64,000 bases of DNA from Leucogyrophana mollusca (GCA_021014945.1 MU266367.1:62001-126000); one strand, 5' to 3'. Counted from the first letter of the stretch, positions 38,131-50,116 are shown. The notes: generated from the sequence alone by a model not told the origin. Made by a program: numbers and translations.

Positions 38131-41100
38131 TCACCGCCGGCAATCGTCCCTGAGCCGCAACACCGTACGGATCTCTTCTCTCCCCAGTCCGCTTGTCTCC
38201 AAGCCCTCAGCTGCTTCCTCCCACCGGTCACCGCCATCCACCTCGCCCTCGGTATCCAATAGCCTTCCTGCGGTGAGCAATCGGTTCCACGGTGCCTCTA
38301 CCCTCGCACGAGAAGTGGCAAGCGCAGCTTGGCAGGTCTCGGCCCACAGCTCACATTCGGCGTGCACCGTGCGGGCCTGGTGTAATGTGAGGGCTGGACG
38401 GTAAAGCACTTCACGCTGGAGGATGTATTCTGCAAGGCGCGCCGCGATACGGCGGTAGAGGGTGGTCGTAAGCGAATTTGGAAGCGTGTTCCGCTGGAAG
38501 GTGAGGTGCGAAGATAGGAGGGCGATCGGGGGTAGGAGAGTGGGGGGAACAGCTATGCTGTCACTGTCCGCTTGCGATTCGGAATCCGATCTGGGACTGC
38601 ACGACTGGGATTAGTCCAAAACTAGAGGAGTGAAGACGTACGCACGAAGTGATCGCGGCAAAATGTGGCTTGAGCAAGGCCTCGACTTCACCGCACACCT
38701 GGGAGACAAGCATGTCCTCAGCGCGGGATACGAGCTTTGCATACTGAGTGACCAGCTCTTCGAAGATCGTTCCTTCTAGTGTATCCTCACCCTCATTGGT
38801 GTCCGGCAGCGAACGATGTACCTCAACTCGGGCGCGCAATGATGCCCGACGATTGATCTCTGCCCAAAGTTCGAGAAAGAACTATCATCACGGTCGTTAG
38901 GTGCCAAGAGGTGTGATAAGGTCGAGCACCTACCATCTCCTCCCCCCACCCCACCATTGCCACTTCTACGTATTTTGCACTAATCAGCGCCTTGCAAAGC
39001 CGTTGGCTGCCCTCAACACCGCCTGTCAGCCGCCGCGTGTCCATTCGCGGGCCGTCGACACCTAATCCACCTGGAACAGCACGCACGAGTGCGGACGAGA
39101 GTGTCTCGAACGCATCGAGGGATGAAGATATGCGTGCATGATAAGCTTCCAGGAGGGGAAGCTGAACGTGGATAAGAAAACGGCTGCGTTGCGCAAACGA
39201 AGGGAGTGGGGAGTAGCGGTCTACGTGATATTACTTCACGACAGGAATCATAAAGTGGAAAGGAAGCACGTACCAGTGACCTGCTCAACTAAGGCCTTGA
39301 TTCGCCTCGCAGAATTCGTCGCCCGGAGATCCCCTGTACCTCGCGAGTTGGGGTGTTCATCAGAGTCGTTCCCCTCATCGTCTGCGATGAGCCAGGCGTC
39401 CGGTGCGCTGATTATCTCATGGTATTGGTCCTCCGCGACTGTTGATCAAGGTCAAGAACGCCCACACTGACAACCAAGCCAACGTACATTTCTTCTCGCC
39501 TTCCAGCCATGCATCGAACCATTCCTTTTTGTCCAAAATAACAGCACTCACTCCCGCTCGCTCTTCGCCTGTGCCCTTCCCTTTGTCATTCTCCTTATTA
39601 TCCGACCCATCGCCTCCTTGAAACTCGTACCCCATTTCTCGCAATGCCGCGTCGAACACGAGTGCTTGGTACACTGTATGTGCCAGGAGACCAGGGTGCG
39701 GTAGGAGCTGGGGAACGGTACGTCGCAATTTACGTGCGAGAAGGGGAAGAAGGAGCGTGGTGTAGTTATGCTGGAGTCCAACGGATGTTAGTTTAGGGGA
39801 CAAGCGAGCACCACATGTGTTGGACTCCTTACCCACGCGCTGACATTCTTGTATTTGGTATCCCCAAGGATGCGCTGTGCTACCACTTCCATGAATGGCC
39901 TATGGTCGTGCGCAACATTGATGATATGAGTGAAATACCACTCTGGCTGCGGAGCGTTTACGACGCGAGTAAAGCACTGAGCACATATGCAGAGTGGATT
40001 ACTACCGGTATCAACGCACCTTGTCCAGTCTGTTCGTCTGTCTATCACCGTCAAAGTGATATTTGAACCGCTGTGCAACTGGTAGTACAAGAGCCTCGAG
40101 GGGAACAAGGCCTTCGTGGTCATTGCCGGGCAACGACGAATGAAGAATTTCTCCGCTAGAGTAACAAGTGTCAGACCCGCTGCTGGGTTCACGCATGTAA
40201 GATGAGGCAATCCACTTGCATCTCCTGCAACCTCAGCAAATCCGTAAACGCCGATTCGAACGCCTTGCGATCATCAGCGGAAGCAGAGGCATAGTCAACA
40301 GGCATTGGCCAGCCAAGCTTTTCAGAAGCTGATAAAAGCGAACTGCAAGGAATCATATATCAGTATCATCGCGAATCGTGAATCTGTCGCAGAACTAGGA
40401 CTTACGCAGACAAAAAGCCCTTCATGTCTGACCATGTCTTATCCCGTATTCTTTGTAAGAATTTTGCGAGATGAAGTGTGCTATGCTCACTCCCAAGGTC
40501 TTCAACTGCGCCGCAGGCGCGGGAGACTTCTTGGATGAAAACCTGCAGCGTTTTGTACTCGGACGTAGATGCTACAGTCAGGGGAGAGGATGAAGACTTC
40601 ATTTGGGCTACAGCTGCTTCGCTATAAAAGCAAAGGTGGTATCAGCACCGCTACAAAGATGGAAACCACTTATAAGCAGTACCTCAACGCCAAAGCCCGT
40701 TCAACAATAGAAACATACGCCCCGACGCCTTCAAGCTCTTTCAGAGCTCGGTGCATCGTCTCTACATCCTCGAGTAATGTGGGTTTGCTTTCGCCGTCTG
40801 AATGACCAAGTGACGACACGAGTTCATGCGACAAGGCGGCAAGCTCGTCTGTCAGACCCTGGCGCTCCAACCCGAGTTCTCGTGCCGACTCGAGGTGCGT
40901 AAGTGCCGCAATCTGAGCTTTTGATTTAACGGAAGCGATGGATTCTTTTGAGGCAATGAGCTGGCTGATACGTGTTCAGAGCGAACGCTACAAGAATGCA
41001 AAGTACTAACGCACCTGCTGGGTGAGTTGTGCTTTCTTTATGCCAGCTTCTTGGACAGCACTCTCGAGTTCATCCAGCTTACTAGTATCGGAGAACCTGT

Positions 41101-41182
41101 CATTCAGCAGCTCTAGCGCTGATTTGTGCGCAAGCCCTGCGTTTGGAGGCTCAAGTAATCGCTGAATTTGCTGCGAGGTCAT
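38131..41182 (-). CDS. TIP20: Tip20/RINT1-family vesicle-tethering protein
   Basis: Multi-exon minus gene of the RINT1/Tip20 family, a Dsl1-complex subunit that tethers COPI vesicles at the ER. Recognisable parts are the start MTSQQIQRLLEPPNAGLAHK, an N-terminal coiled-coil region, PEWYFTHIINVAHDHRPFME, VVAQRILGDTKYKNVSAW, QHNYTTLLLPLLARKLRRTV, FDAALREMGYEF, EWFDAWLEGEKK and, near the end, VLYRPALTLHQARTVHAECE and a final LRLRDDCRR. An earlier in-frame ATG at 41218 exists; I prefer 41182 because it gives the usual agaric start. Exon joins were not all resolved. Confidence 0.85.
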
Positions 41183-41425
41183 GTCAACGGTTGGGGTGTG
41201 TGCAGCACTCGGAAGCAATGCTGGTCGGGTACACTGGAGTAATGACCCGAAATGGAATATTAGCCCCTGGATGGCTATTGGATCTGGTTATAAGTAATGG
41301 CATCAGCGATCGCGCGGATGGCATAATTTTTAGAATGACGAGTCCGTTTCCACTAATACCATTAATATTGCCAGCACAATCCCACCCACCGCCTCTCCTT
41401 ACGCTCTCACACCAGAAGATATACA

Positions 41426-42084
41426 ATGTCAAACCTTGACTTCCAACCTGCAAATGATCGGTACGCCGCCGACTTTGGCGACAGAGCGCTGCTCAGCATC
41501 CCACCCACGAGGAAACTCATTGTCGGTGCGCTAATATTCTTATCGTGATTTATTTTACCTGACTGTTTACAGTGACATGCATGGATGCTCGTCTCAAGTA
41601 ATGTCCCACATTTCTCCTGGCTGTTCATTACTGATCGAGTTCATAGCCCTTCCGAGTTCCTGGGACTCAAAGATGGTGAGGCACATGTCATTCGAAACGC
41701 AGGTGGTTTAGCGTGCGTCCCCCCTGTCCATGACCTGTACCACCGCTTCTCACCCCCTTCGACAGCAAAGATGCTTTACGGTCCATCATAATCTCACAGC
41801 GCCTCCTCGGCACAAAGGACATCGTCGTCATCCACCACTCTAACTGTGGCATGCTCACCTTCACAGATTCCGCCCTGCGCTCCAAGATAAAAGAGGCGCA
41901 CCCGGGAGATACCGCCATCTCCGAGGCAGTCAAGGGCCTGGAGTTCGGGCCCTTCGCAAACCTGGACGACAGCGTCAGGGATGATGTGTCCTACCTGAAG
42001 AATAATCCCCTGGTATTGAAGGAGGGCAGTATCACAGGCTGGGTATACGATGTTGAGACTGGAAAAGTCAGACAGGTCGCCTAA
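41426..42084 (+). CDS. Beta-class carbonic anhydrase
   Basis: Exons 41426-41525, 41573-41597, 41647-41712 and 41766-42084 encode 169 aa. Interconverts CO2 and bicarbonate. Zinc ligands are Cys36 in CMDAR (with the Asp38-Arg40 dyad), His88 and Cys91 in HHSNCGM. RNAGGLAKDALRSIIISQRL and ITGWVYDVETGKVRQVA are typical of the short fungal subclass. Exon 2 is 25 nt and carries the catalytic CMDAR. Complete, probably cytosolic, since no targeting peptide is seen. Confidence 0.93.
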
Positions 42085-42487
42085 GCGGTCGAGCGAAGTT
42101 GGGAAAATAATCATCAGCGTTGTCCCGAACAACTTGTACCAACATTATCATCGTGTCCAAACAACTAAACCGGGATCCTCAGTGCGGATGTAAGGAACCA
42201 GAAATCAGGCGGATGAGATTGCGCAAGACGGTAGTGGGTCCCCCCTCGATGACTCCAGGAGAGTGCGAGATGTCCCGTTCGCACGCTGTCGAGTGTGCCT
42301 AAGAGCAACAGGCGGTAAGTTTCTAGGGGCTGAAGTACGATGAAGGCGAACACACAGACAAGTTTGAATATATCATCTTCCCGAAATGGAGGGGGAAAGC
42401 GAAGAAGTAATACAGCGAATAGAATACATGTAGGTAGTGGGAGAGCTGTACAGACGTTGTGTAGCCATGCAGTTCGGAGCATCGTTT

Positions 42488-43880
42488 TCACTTCGAACCA
42501 CCACTCTTCTTGATTAGTACATCTAACTCAGGAGGGATGCTTTTCAAGAAATCCTCGGTGGTGTACACCGGATTCCACCCTATAGCCCGTGCCCTATCAG
42601 CTCGGCAGCGTGAGTTCGAGCCAAGGAGTGGCCCCTGGAGACACCACCGGGCTCAGCATGATAAAAACCGGTATAATCAAGGAAGCCACACACCATAAAG
42701 CCGAAATACTTTTGTAGTTCCTCCTCGCTGAAGGTCGTTGGCTCGGAACTCTCGCTCTTGCCCTTTTCATACAACGCCTGGGCCATGACCTTGCACGCAT
42801 CGTACAGCGTATGTTCACCATTCTCGCCGAAGTAAAAGCCCTCCCGTCCGTGCCCAGCCAGTTCGGACGCCGCAGCAGGGTTGGTCGCCGCCTCGAATAC
42901 GGTGATAAAGAGAGCGGCTAAATCGTCGACATGGACATTCTGCCAGATGTTTTTCCCTTCGCCGACCGTCCCCCCTTGGCCCCTGTCTAAACTTGCTTTG
43001 AAAAGAACCGGAACCAGGATCGAGTGCGGATTTTGCAAGCCCAAATCAATCAGCGGGCTAGAAGCGACACCATAAACAACGGACGGAATGATGATGTACG
43101 TCTTGACATAGCCTGCAATGAGTCAGAAAAATGTTGTGATTCGGCTCCATAGATGGTGTTTATGACCTAGCTTGTCTGCTTCAACGATCTCGAGGTCGAC
43201 ATTGCGATGGATCTGGGTGGGACTGAGCGACTCGATTTGCTCGACATTCGTGTCAGAGTACACGACGTCCGTGCCATGTTTCCCAGCCGCATTATCTGAC
43301 AACACACCTACACAAAATCATTAGCCCCTGGCAGCGCGATGACGACACTTAGGTCTGACCCGTTCCGGACTGAACGAGTATATAATGAAGGTCAGTACTT
43401 GTCGCACAAAGGCATCAGAGAATCTCTTCACCGCATGCAAAAGAACGGGGACAGTCCCAGTCTTTTCATGCCTTTGCTTTAGGCCGGCGAGAAAGGTTTT
43501 TGTCGCTCCCATATCGTCTGAGTCCGCCTGGGTGAGTCGACAAGATCAGAAGCCTGCGTAACAGTTCGAACGAGCAGCTTACACATGAAAACAAAACACC
43601 TGCCTCAGAAGCAAGTTGCATCAAAAGCTCAGTGTCATTGGTCGACCCAACAACAGCTTTTATGTTCGCTCCTAATTGACTGAACTTAGGGGCTTTCTCC
43701 TCGGATCGAACGAGTACAGTTATCTGAAAGTCCTTCGCTTTCGGATGCTTCAGCAAATGGCTGAGGACTTGACCGCCGATGTAGCCTAAGAAGTAACGGT
43801 TCATTGTCGGCGAGAGCACTCTCATATGGAACCAGAGACTCACCTGTGGCACCAAGCAAAAATATTTGTGTTTGTGACAT
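42488..43880 (-). CDS. NAD(P)-dependent epimerase / NmrA-like atypical SDR
   Basis: Multi-exon minus gene. Start MSQTQIFLLGATGYIGGQVL carries the Rossmann dinucleotide motif GATGYIG, split by the first intron (ACAG|GC). Later segments are ITVLVRSEEKAPKFSQLGAN, GTDVVYSDTNVEQIESLSP, YVKTYIIIPSVVYGVA, KNIWQNVHVDDLAALFITVF and EEELQKYFG. The end is PPELDVLIKKSGGSK. This is the pattern of fungal NAD-dependent epimerase/dehydratase proteins with a weak or absent YxxxK. The substrate cannot be predicted. It sits near the peptide cluster but has no paralogue in the window. Confidence 0.82.
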
Positions 43881-44559
43881 TGGTTCGGAGAGAGATCAGC
43901 TCCCTGGAATAATGATCACTTGGTGAAAGTGGTGAAGAATTGTTCCGCTGGTTCCCCCTTTATGAACCCCACAGATGAAACGCCAACCCCTGACGTCGAA
44001 GCCCCAGTTGCTTAACCTTCGTGGTTAAAACTCGCTCAACCTCCATTTAAGTTGCATCTTGCGCCCCTTTTGGAGAAGCAGCCAGTCCCTTTTAGCTCAC
44101 TTCCACAGGTATGCCCATATATCACAGGGTCGCTCCCGAGGGTCGGAGATTGCTCAAGAGTGAGCTGTTGCTTAGTGAGGGGCGCAGATGCCTATGAAAC
44201 GGAAATCCTCGAAATCTTGGTCAGACTGGAGCTATGATTCATAAGCATATGCCGGAAAACTGATAAGTATTGTCAGCCGCTGATCTCATAACTATGTGAT
44301 TTTGGCAAACACATATTCTCCTGGGTAGATGGCAGACTCGATTGTTTGCTCCCCCTGTTGAGGGAATATTTCTCAGCAATAGCAGTTCTAGCGGCCCCGA
44401 TGGGCTTATTTTGATGTTACAGGGAGATTGAAGGTTTATACAGTGGTTAATTTGAATCCGCATATTATGCTGGCGAGTTGACGCTGTTGCTGGCGGTAAC
44501 GACGGCGTGAGAAGGAAACACCTAGGTGGCACGTTCGCGCAATCTGAGCCCAGGTGAAG
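43881..44559. other. Intergenic region before the ARP10 pseudogene
   Basis: Holds the epimerase promoter and sequence decaying out of the ARP10 duplication. No gene is supported. Confidence 0.4.
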
Positions 44560-45271
44560 TGCATGTTGCATGTTGACTGCTTGACAGGAGCGCCACGACG
44601 GCTGGCTGAGAGTAACCAAGTGCGAGGTGAAGATTGGTGTCACAAGGTTCAGAAAGGATGTGTGCAGGCGGATGATGAACCCGGAGAGCATCAGCGCGCC
44701 ACCGATGGACGATGCCATAGCCTTTTGAAGATCTACTGGAATCGAGGTGTCGCGAGTCAGCAAGGTCTACGGAGACATTGAAACGTCGATCAAAGCGAAC
44801 CTTGAGAAGGGTGTCCAAGATCACCTCGACCATCCGGGGCTTGGGATCTGTTTACAAGGAGCTTGGGCGCGAAGAGTAAAGTTGCTGTACAGGGCCGTAA
44901 ATCGAAGAAACGAACTTACTGGTGTAATACAGCATGCACCTCTCTAGATTGGTCTCAAACAGTCTGTCTTGCTCGACTCTTTCTGTTGACTCCGTAGCGC
45001 GACTGAAACTCAATAAAGACTGAACGTTGTGTGGCTCAGCGTAGAACACATCTCTTGCTTTACCTTCTCCACTGAACCCGACTTTCCATATCAGCGATCC
45101 AGGGCCTATGACGACGCGATCTTTAGTCCAATATAACGAATGCCTGCGAGCGGTTGTGTAATGGGGCGAAGCCTAGAGGATACGGGAGCCTGCCACTCGG
45201 GTGGTTGATGGTGTTGCTGCTGGTGTCACCGGGCCGGTTTTCGCGCGAGGAGTACCAGGAACTGCAGATAT
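44560..45271 (-). pseudogene. Truncated, internally deleted copy of ARP10
   Basis: About 44850-45290 is nearly the same as the 5' part of ARP10 at 63350-63800. About 44700-44850 matches 62290-62405. The roughly 0.9 kb between these in the intact gene is missing, so the first-exon region is joined directly to the KVRFD and VDL region. The initiator codon position (45269-45271) reads ATA instead of ATG. The 3' end (the VDLQKAMASSIGGALMLSGF part) decays before 44560, and the final exon is absent. Fragments such as FYAEPHNVQSLLSFSRATES are still readable. Not expected to make a working protein. Confidence 0.88.
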
Positions 45272-45490
45272 CTCCGAGTTATCGATAACAAACGCCTGAT
45301 TCCAAGAACCAATATCGAGTCAGCATCAACATCATGTTGATCATGCGAGTCGCGACTGAGCTGTTGCCTTCATGTATTTTTTGAAGCACGTGACAGCAGG
45401 TGACACCCTCCAGACTGAGACGCGATTTCGCCTATTACTTAGTGTAGCTGGTCCGCATACGGAATCTGAAGTAGCGTGATATAATGAATG
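45272..45490 (-). repeat. Duplicated 5' flank of ARP10
   Basis: Sequence upstream of the pseudogene start still matches the region upstream of intact ARP10 (63800-64000). Shared words include gcacgtgacagc-like, cttagtgta and gtagcgtgatata. The second copy runs into the right window edge, so the full size of the duplication cannot be seen. Confidence 0.75.
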
Positions 45491-45760
45491 GCTGGTGGGA
45501 CTTCCATACAGTTTAGTGGCCCGAGTTCACATCCACCACCGGTGTTGCGAGGATTTGCATTTAAATACAACAAATACTCAAGAGCTTGTGCTGAGTCATC
45601 GCGCCCCCCTAGAATTACTTCTCCGACTCATGACAGAGGCGGTTCGCCATCACCACCCTCATCACAAACATGCGCCGACATGAAGTCTAGGGCCTTTTTA
45701 GGCGGGTCCACCCAAAATACCTGCGAGTACTCGCTATATGCTGTCCAGATGTGATTTAAG

Positions 45761-46117
45761 TCACACCAACGGCCGAACCAGAGGCAAACACGCACCAATT
45801 TCTCTCCCATGACAGTGGGCATGCTCTCGGAGAGAAATCGTGAACGGGGAGGTCAAGTCACCGTTAGTGAACACCGCGCTTTTGGTTTTCCCGCTGAACT
45901 CCGCAGGGAGGTTGATGCATCTGCACCGGGTAAATTCGAAAGTCCAGAGTTCGCCGCTGTACGTTTTGTAGTGGCCAGTGCAGTTGTAGCCGTCGTGGAC
46001 AGTGAATTTATAGCCAAGGTGGTTGTTGGCGGCTATGCAATTCTTCGGAGTGTGCTCGGCGACTACTGCGGCAGCCAATGCAAGGGGTGTCAGAGTGAAG
46101 TACTTGAGGGCAACCAT
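45761..46117 (-). CDS. Small Cys-rich secreted protein
   Basis: ATG at 46117 follows a probable 5'UTR intron acceptor (tttgtttcag). A signal peptide (MVALKYFTLTPLALAAAVVA) precedes about 98 residues with paired cysteines: KNC, GYNC, RCRC and HCHG. It resembles small secreted fungal proteins of unknown role; I do not recognise the family. Read without splicing it ends at 45761. An alternative phase-1 intron just after REIG (donor gtgcgtg, acceptor ctcgcag near 45725) would replace the last residues by a short Gly-rich end. Confidence 0.65.
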   Translation of the reverse strand: MVALKYFTLTPLALAAAVVAEHTPKNCIAANNHLGYKFTVHDGYNCTGHYKTYSGELWTFEFTRCRCINLPAEFSGKTKSAVFTNGDLTSPFTISLREHAHCHGREIGACLPLVRPLV

Positions 46118-47852
46118 TGCTGGCAACTGAAACAAAGGGACATTAGCAGGGTCCAGAGCAAGGGACGGTTATACGAGGCTGTACGAAGGACCAAGACTTA
46201 CCGGCGAGGAACGGAGAATATGATGGCCGATGAGGAGTGACCTCAAGACGCATTTCCTTTAAATATGCATGCATGGGGGATCCACAGGAGTTCCCCGATG
46301 CCCGAGAGCCATTGTAGCCAACCCACTTCAGATCCGGCCTCGTTCGACCAAGGATCAAGTCTCTACCCATGCAGAAAATACTTATCGACTGTCATTGTGA
46401 GGTCGGCTACTGGAGACGACGTCCTTCTGGACATGGGTACTCGACGACTTGCGGCCTAAAAAAGGCGAAGGCGCATGGACGCAATGGGTGCAGGTCAGAA
46501 CGTCAAGGCGCGGAGCTCAAGCTCAAGCAACTTCGCAGGCGTCGAAGCAGCGTCTGTGGATGCTCCTTGGGGTCAGGGTCGCATGAAAAAAGAATACATA
46601 TATATTGTCGCGTCCTCGCGTCGATGTAGCCAGCCATAACGGACCCCGCCCTGACATGTCGACATGTCGTTTAAAACAGACCTGGCCCCAATGGTCGACG
46701 GGAGGGTACGGTAATGTCGGGTGCAATACCCGCCAGGGGCCGGGAGACCCGGCTACCCGGTCAAGGCGGTGAGGGCAATTGCCGTATTGTCCAATTCCTG
46801 GACATTCCCCGAGTCCCGAGTCTCGACCCCCAGCGACCGTCCACGTCGTACGTCGTACGCCGTCGCCACTCACGACTCCTCGAAAACATTGCGCTACCCG
46901 CGCAAACCCCATCTCGTCTCAGCCCATACTCAAATTCAAATCTTTACCCAGAGTCCTCTCAGTACCGGTTCACTGTGGCCCTCAACCCGAAATCATAATC
47001 ATAACCGGAATTCGATTCGAATGACATGAGGTATTCACCACCGCATCTAAGGTACTGCCTAAACGAAAAACGAAAAAGTTAAAAAGGGAGCCAATTTCAA
47101 TATTACCTCTGCATGCATGTGTGTGTGTGTCTATATGTCACAGCGCCTCCCGTCCCCGATTCCCTAGACAGTCTTCCCGCCGAGAGCATACCCACAAAAC
47201 CGACCCCGCCACCGCCACCCCCTGTAACCTCTCACCGCCCACAACCACCGACGCCCCGACGTCCCCCATCCCTTGCATCCCCGCCCTGCCCCTACGCGGC
47301 GTCTCCACACCGCCCGCGGCGCGCGGACAAGCCGTTTTGGGGGACGGGGTTGAGCTGGTGAGTCATGGTTATTTGGTTTGGTCTTTTTGGTATTGGTTTT
47401 TTCGTTTGGGGTTTTGGGTACAGTCGGCACGGTGTGAGGTGTGTCGGTATTCTGGGTTTGGGTTTCGATTTGAGTTTGGGAGGTCTGATTGTCCTTTCGA
47501 ATTCGCGCCTGCTTACTCATATCGTTGGCTGACGCGGGCGTGGTATTTGCGACGAATATCGTGTTACTGCGCACCGATGCGACTTGGTCGCGGTTTATCG
47601 TTGTGATACACAGCGGGCTGTTATGACGGTCGCGGAACGACGTATCATGGACCGGAGAAGCTAACGATTACAATTATTCTACCCGTTTTTTATGTTCAGC
47701 GTCTGATGCATGAGGCCGAAAAGCTCATCCAAATTCCAGTCGGAAACCGCCTCTTCTCATCCTGATGTTGGTCGGAGTCGAACTTTTTGATGGCGATATC
47801 GGCAAACGTCGACGTACCGCCCAGCTCGATGCAGCCGAAGTTAACTTTCCAT
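46118..47852. other. Intergenic region with simple-sequence tracts
   Basis: About 1.7 kb. A cgtacgtcgtacgccgtcg tract occurs near 46840-46865, a tgtgtgtgtgt run near 47120, and a C-rich stretch at 47185-47330 whose proline-rich open frame (PTPPPPPPVTS) is a composition effect. I see no supported gene. Confidence 0.4.
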
Positions 47853-48571
47853 CTAGACATGTCCTTGGCTGCTGTTCCACACACTACTCAGATGATTCGC
47901 CCTCACAAAATCATACACCTTCTCCCAATCCCTGCACACGTGTGTGACCCCAATTCCATCCGTCCCTATCAGTTTCCCGTCGTCGTCGACGTTCAGAGGG
48001 TCCAGAGTTGTATCGCTTGCGCAAAGAACAGCCTGGCGTATGAGGTTGAGACAGTGATGAGTGTGGACGTCCGCGCTATTCGGCTCAATGACGGCCTTGC
48101 GAATCATTTGTAGACAGTGCATCTGGTGAAACATGCTGACTCCGAAAGCACGCCCTGCAACAATAGTTGAACAAATTGAAGGACACGGGGTATGTGTCAT
48201 ACTTGCCTTGTTCTCCCAACCTGACGAACCCGTTCCCTCGCGGGAAGAGGTCTGTGTTACGCCACTCGGGCCAAGCTTCTGGGTTGGATACACCATACCG
48301 CTGGGTGTCTTCAATCTCGAGGGCCACATATGGCAGATTTATTGGAAGGCGAGTCGGGTGGTCATCTCCAACGTAGCCTGAGCGGTTTGATGTCAGGTGG
48401 GCTGCGGGTCACGTCAATCGAAAGCAGCTGACTGTAATGGCTATCATCGACCAGCGCATGGGGCTCAGCGGTCGCTCGTTCGGCGCGTAGACGATATATG
48501 GTCCAGGCATTTAGACCGAGACTAAATGCCAACGTCGATAGAGCAATAAACAACGGCGTCACTCGTAACAT
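47853..48571 (-). CDS. UstYa/DUF3328-family protein 2
   Basis: Exons 48433-48571, 48207-48377 and 47853-48154 encode 203 aa, closely related to protein 1 at 11501-12217. N-terminal transmembrane helix (MLRVTPLFIALSTLAFSLGL), then SYVGDDHPTRLPINLPYVAL. Motifs HQMHC at 113-117 and HTHHC at 134-138 (HCLNLIRQAVLC). Exons 1 and 2 are identical in length to those of protein 1. Intron 2 uses a GC donor (CAAG|GCAAGT) where protein 1 uses GT. The expected role is oxidative tailoring of a Tyr-containing peptide, here with precursors B and C close by. That is inference from family and context. Confidence 0.88.
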
Positions 48572-49628
48572 TTTGGAATGTAGCCTGCTGTGGAGTCCCT
48601 GCACTGTGACTTACGGGGCGCGAGGGACTCGGCGTCTATTGTACAAATGCTGCAGTTGGCTTTCCCGATGTCGGATCAGATCGCAGGTGCGTGGTGGAAG
48701 GCACATACACTGCTCTCTGATGGGGAACCTGAACCATAACATTCTAAATGTATCCTTAGCCGAGACTTAGCCTAGCTCAAATGATAGGCAGCCGTGATGA
48801 CACTTCCAATTGTCATTCTCAACTGATAAAGATTATCCTGACTGCCAAAGTATAGCTGTTGCATGTATACCATCTTCAGGGCTTCCAGATCGCTCTGGAG
48901 CTGAATCAGAGTCGAGGATCAAAAGGTGTCCATCAAACACAGTATCTCCCTGCTTTGATCGTGGAGGGACCCGAGTATCGACCTCCACGCCTGGCGCCAA
49001 TCTGTCTGCATCCAAGGTGCCTATCACCGCCCCGCACCATTGTTGCACAGTTCTCAAACCCGTTTATGGAAACTGGCATTCCCGTAAAACTGAGGATAGG
49101 GTATCACGACCCCGGGGGCCGGAAACACTCGGGGCATTCTTTCAATATCGTTTTATCGGTGCGTGACGTCGTGAATTCACTCATAGCTAACTGATCTGAT
49201 TGACAGGGCAACGAGACTGCCGCCGTGCTCCGATGCGACACGGTGCTTTGGCACACAACTTGTTACGACGTTGCTCATTCAATGTCACAACAGGTCTCGA
49301 GGATGGCAACTTTCGCTCCCACCCCGGTAGAGCCACACAAACGATGGTGCAACATGTTGCAATAGTCATATGTAGTATCGTCGAAGCCCGCGGAACAGCG
49401 TGTACTCGATCTAAAGGACCGCAAGAACAAGGGACGTGATGAGAATCCAGCCCTAGCACGCGCCATGGGCACCAGGGCGCGCGGGCCTCGTAGGTATATT
49501 CCTGGAACGAACATCACAGTTGTCCAGAAAATCGGCGACACAGATTACCAGTGTGCTCGTATAAAGGGAGCCGGGACAGGTAGCTCGACCCTCAACTCGC
49601 TCACATCCCAATCAATTCCATTACCATC
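48572..49628. other. Intergenic region between UstYa-like gene 2 and precursor B
   Basis: About 1 kb between divergent genes, mirroring the layout of block 1. Open frames at 48810-49194 show no family motif. It holds the precursor B promoter. Confidence 0.45.
49560..49567 (+). promoter_or_regulatory. TATA box of precursor B
   Basis: TATAAAGG about 62-69 nt before the ATG at 49629, as in precursors A and C. Confidence 0.6.
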
Positions 49629-49956
49629 ATGCAGCTCTCCCCCGCCATCATCGCGCTCTTCGCCACCTTGATTACAGGGGTCTGTGCGCTCCCCTCTCCG
49701 GACGAGCGTAAGCAGGGTTGACATGCTCTTTGGTTGACTCTAACACTGGCGGCGCTCAGGTAATTTTGCGGCTGACGTGGCCAAGCGTGAGTTCAGTGAC
49801 CCTCTCGATCCGTACTCGTGCTAACGAGTATGATCCCAGGCGAACCTGAGGAGATCTCCCACGTCAGTGCCGAGTGCTTTTTTTTGCAATTGACCAAGAA
49901 CTCATACGAACTTATTCTAGCCTGAGGGTTACTACTATCTGATCAAAGCTGAATGA
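49629..49956 (+). CDS. KEX2-type secreted peptide precursor B (shortened)
   Basis: Exons 49629-49707, 49760-49786, 49840-49862 and 49921-49956 encode 54 aa. Signal peptide MQLSPAIIALFATLITGVCA is followed by LPSPDER, NFAADVAKR, EPEEISH and PEGYYYLIKAE. Exon 1 is 79 nt, as in A and C. Introns split the Arg codons at C|GN, and a phase-0 intron follows the His of EEISH as in C. The stop falls inside an exon that continues as an ..AGAAGC|gtgag boundary of the family type. The exon would be 44 nt to that boundary, which is out of frame, so B seems to have been cut short by a small indel. Confidence 0.8.
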
Positions 49957-50116
49957 GAAGCGTGAGTTCTATCACGATGGTCTTGTTCGTCTTGACGTTA
50001 TGAATGTGGATGTTCCTCAGGTGATGCATGATGCTGTAGTCTAGAAGGTGAGTTCATTGTTGCTGATTCCAGAGGGCGCTGCTAATATCAATGGTCCCAG
50101 TGATTCAGCGAACCAT
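49957..50116 (+). pseudogene. Vestigial repeat exons downstream of precursor B
   Basis: Past the stop, family-type boundaries persist: AGAAGC|gtgagt at about 49957-49962, ctcag|GTGATG at 50020/50021, and cccag|TGATTCAGCGAACCAT|gtcag at 50101-50116. The last closely matches exon 2 of precursor C (GTGATTCTGC.. CAT|gtcag). These look like lost repeat units. Confidence 0.65.

Noticed and set aside
44239..45049. Two or three separate small genes on the minus strand
   Set aside because: They are out-of-phase pieces of the ARP10 relic; alignment with 62.2-63.8 kb explains them all.
47113..47606. Proline-rich open frames on the plus strand and a Thr/Gln-rich one on the minus strand
   Set aside because: They arise from a C-rich low-complexity tract, overlap each other on both strands and lack start context, introns or homology.
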